A stretch of 13,269 bases of DNA from JASHVB01 sp035486135 (GTDB lineage: Bacteria; Pseudomonadota; Alphaproteobacteria; Acetobacterales; Acetobacteraceae): contig DATHNI010000281.1 of assembly GCA_035486135.1 (NCBI GenBank), positions 1 through 13,269 on the forward strand, in the 5' to 3' direction. How positions within the stretch are numbered: the stretch's first letter is position 1; each line of letters opens with the position of its first letter. Of the stretch, positions 12,940-13,269 are shown one piece after another. A program made the translations under genes and the position numbers. A model generated the notes under the pieces. That model had not been told where the DNA came from. It was given only the letters and a program-made list of their open reading frames with translations, and did not search any database.

Positions 12940-13269
12940 CTACACCAGCCGCGCCTGCCGCACCGCCGCCGCAATAAAATCCGCGAACAGCGGATGCGGT
13001 TCGAACGGCTTCGACTTCAGTTCCGGATGATACTGCACACCCACGAACCACGGGTGCTCTGGGATCTCCACGATCTCCGGCAACAACCCATCAGGCGACA
13101 TGCCGGAGAACCGCAGCCCCGTCGCCTCCAGGCGCTCCCTGTAATACACGTTCACTTCGTAACGGTGACGGTGCCGCTCCTCGATCCGCACCGCCCAGCC
13201 ATACACCGCCGACACCAAAGACCCTGGCGCCAGCACCGCCGGATACGCCCCCAGCCGCATCGTGCCGCC
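12940..13269 (-). CDS. pyrG: CTP synthase, C-terminal end (cut by window edge)
   Basis: CTP synthase aminates UTP to CTP using glutamine-derived ammonia, the last step of pyrimidine nucleotide synthesis. The visible 109 residues are the end of the class I glutamine amidotransferase domain. GGTMRLGAYPAVL is followed by ERHRHRYEVN, the conserved loop of bacterial PyrG. Then come VEIPEHPWFVGVQYHPELKS, with the catalytic His and Glu (YHPE), and KPFEPHPLFADFIAAA at the C-terminus. The nucleophilic Cys and the N-terminal synthetase domain are off the right edge. The stop is TAG at 12940-12942. It is convergent with the toxin gene. Confidence 0.95.
   Translation of the reverse strand, partial: GGTMRLGAYPAVLAPGSLVSAVYGWAVRIEERHRHRYEVNVYYRERLEATGLRFSGMSPDGLLPEIVEIPEHPWFVGVQYHPELKSKPFEPHPLFADFIAAAVRQARLV

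Noticed and set aside
12222..12974. A 250-codon minus-strand frame opposite the toxin-antitoxin genes
   Set aside because: It is an antisense shadow of two genes with complete family motifs and overlapping start/stop.

Overview
The window is high-GC bacterial chromosome. Its codon use, gene set and interspersed repeats look like an alphaproteobacterium, most likely Acetobacteraceae or another Rhodospirillales lineage. That assignment is an inference from protein style and from repeat types I associate with those genomes; there is no rRNA or other marker to settle it.

Layout. 1-326 is the start of a minus-strand amidohydrolase cut by the left edge. 402-709 is a nested palindromic element with 56-base near-perfect inner arms. 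727-3390 (minus) is aminopeptidase N (pepN). 3556-3660 (plus) is the first ~34 codons of an amidase whose remainder is gone. A minus-strand run follows, in transcription order: an O6-alkylguanine-DNA alkyltransferase (5698-6153), a zeta-crystallin-like quinone oxidoreductase (4668-5642), an SRPBCC/AHSA1 protein (4190-4642) and a VOC/glyoxalase-fold protein (3683-4123). These are closely spaced and could be one transcript, with a palindromic repeat before the last gene. 6404-7342 (plus) is a luciferase-like flavin monooxygenase. It converges, across two inverted repeat units, on a minus-strand coiled-coil protein with AT-hook-like motifs (7516-8346). 8728-9099 (plus) is a lone receiver domain. 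It converges, across a large palindrome, on an ABC-F ATPase of the YheS type (9301-11160, minus).

The stretch from 11161 to about 12130 holds no intact gene. It contains a small membrane-anchored protein broken by two TAG codons, and a minus-strand composite: a frameshifted lipoprotein signal peptide followed by a frameshifted, internally deleted fragment resembling the AtuA/DUF1446 family. Next to this decayed stretch is an intact FitA/FitB-type (VapBC-like) toxin-antitoxin pair (12193-12884) with a 4-base gene overlap. The right edge holds the C-terminal glutaminase end of CTP synthase (pyrG, minus).

The most striking feature is the density of palindromic interspersed repeats of at least four sequence types. 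Nearly all sit just after stop codons, where they probably act as terminators or 3' mRNA structures. One supplies the last ~21 codons of the SRPBCC gene. I see no phage, transposase, CRISPR, tRNA or rRNA. I found no convincing new multi-gene system; the best leads are the nested palindrome, the AT-hook coiled-coil protein and the decayed stretch beside the toxin-antitoxin pair.
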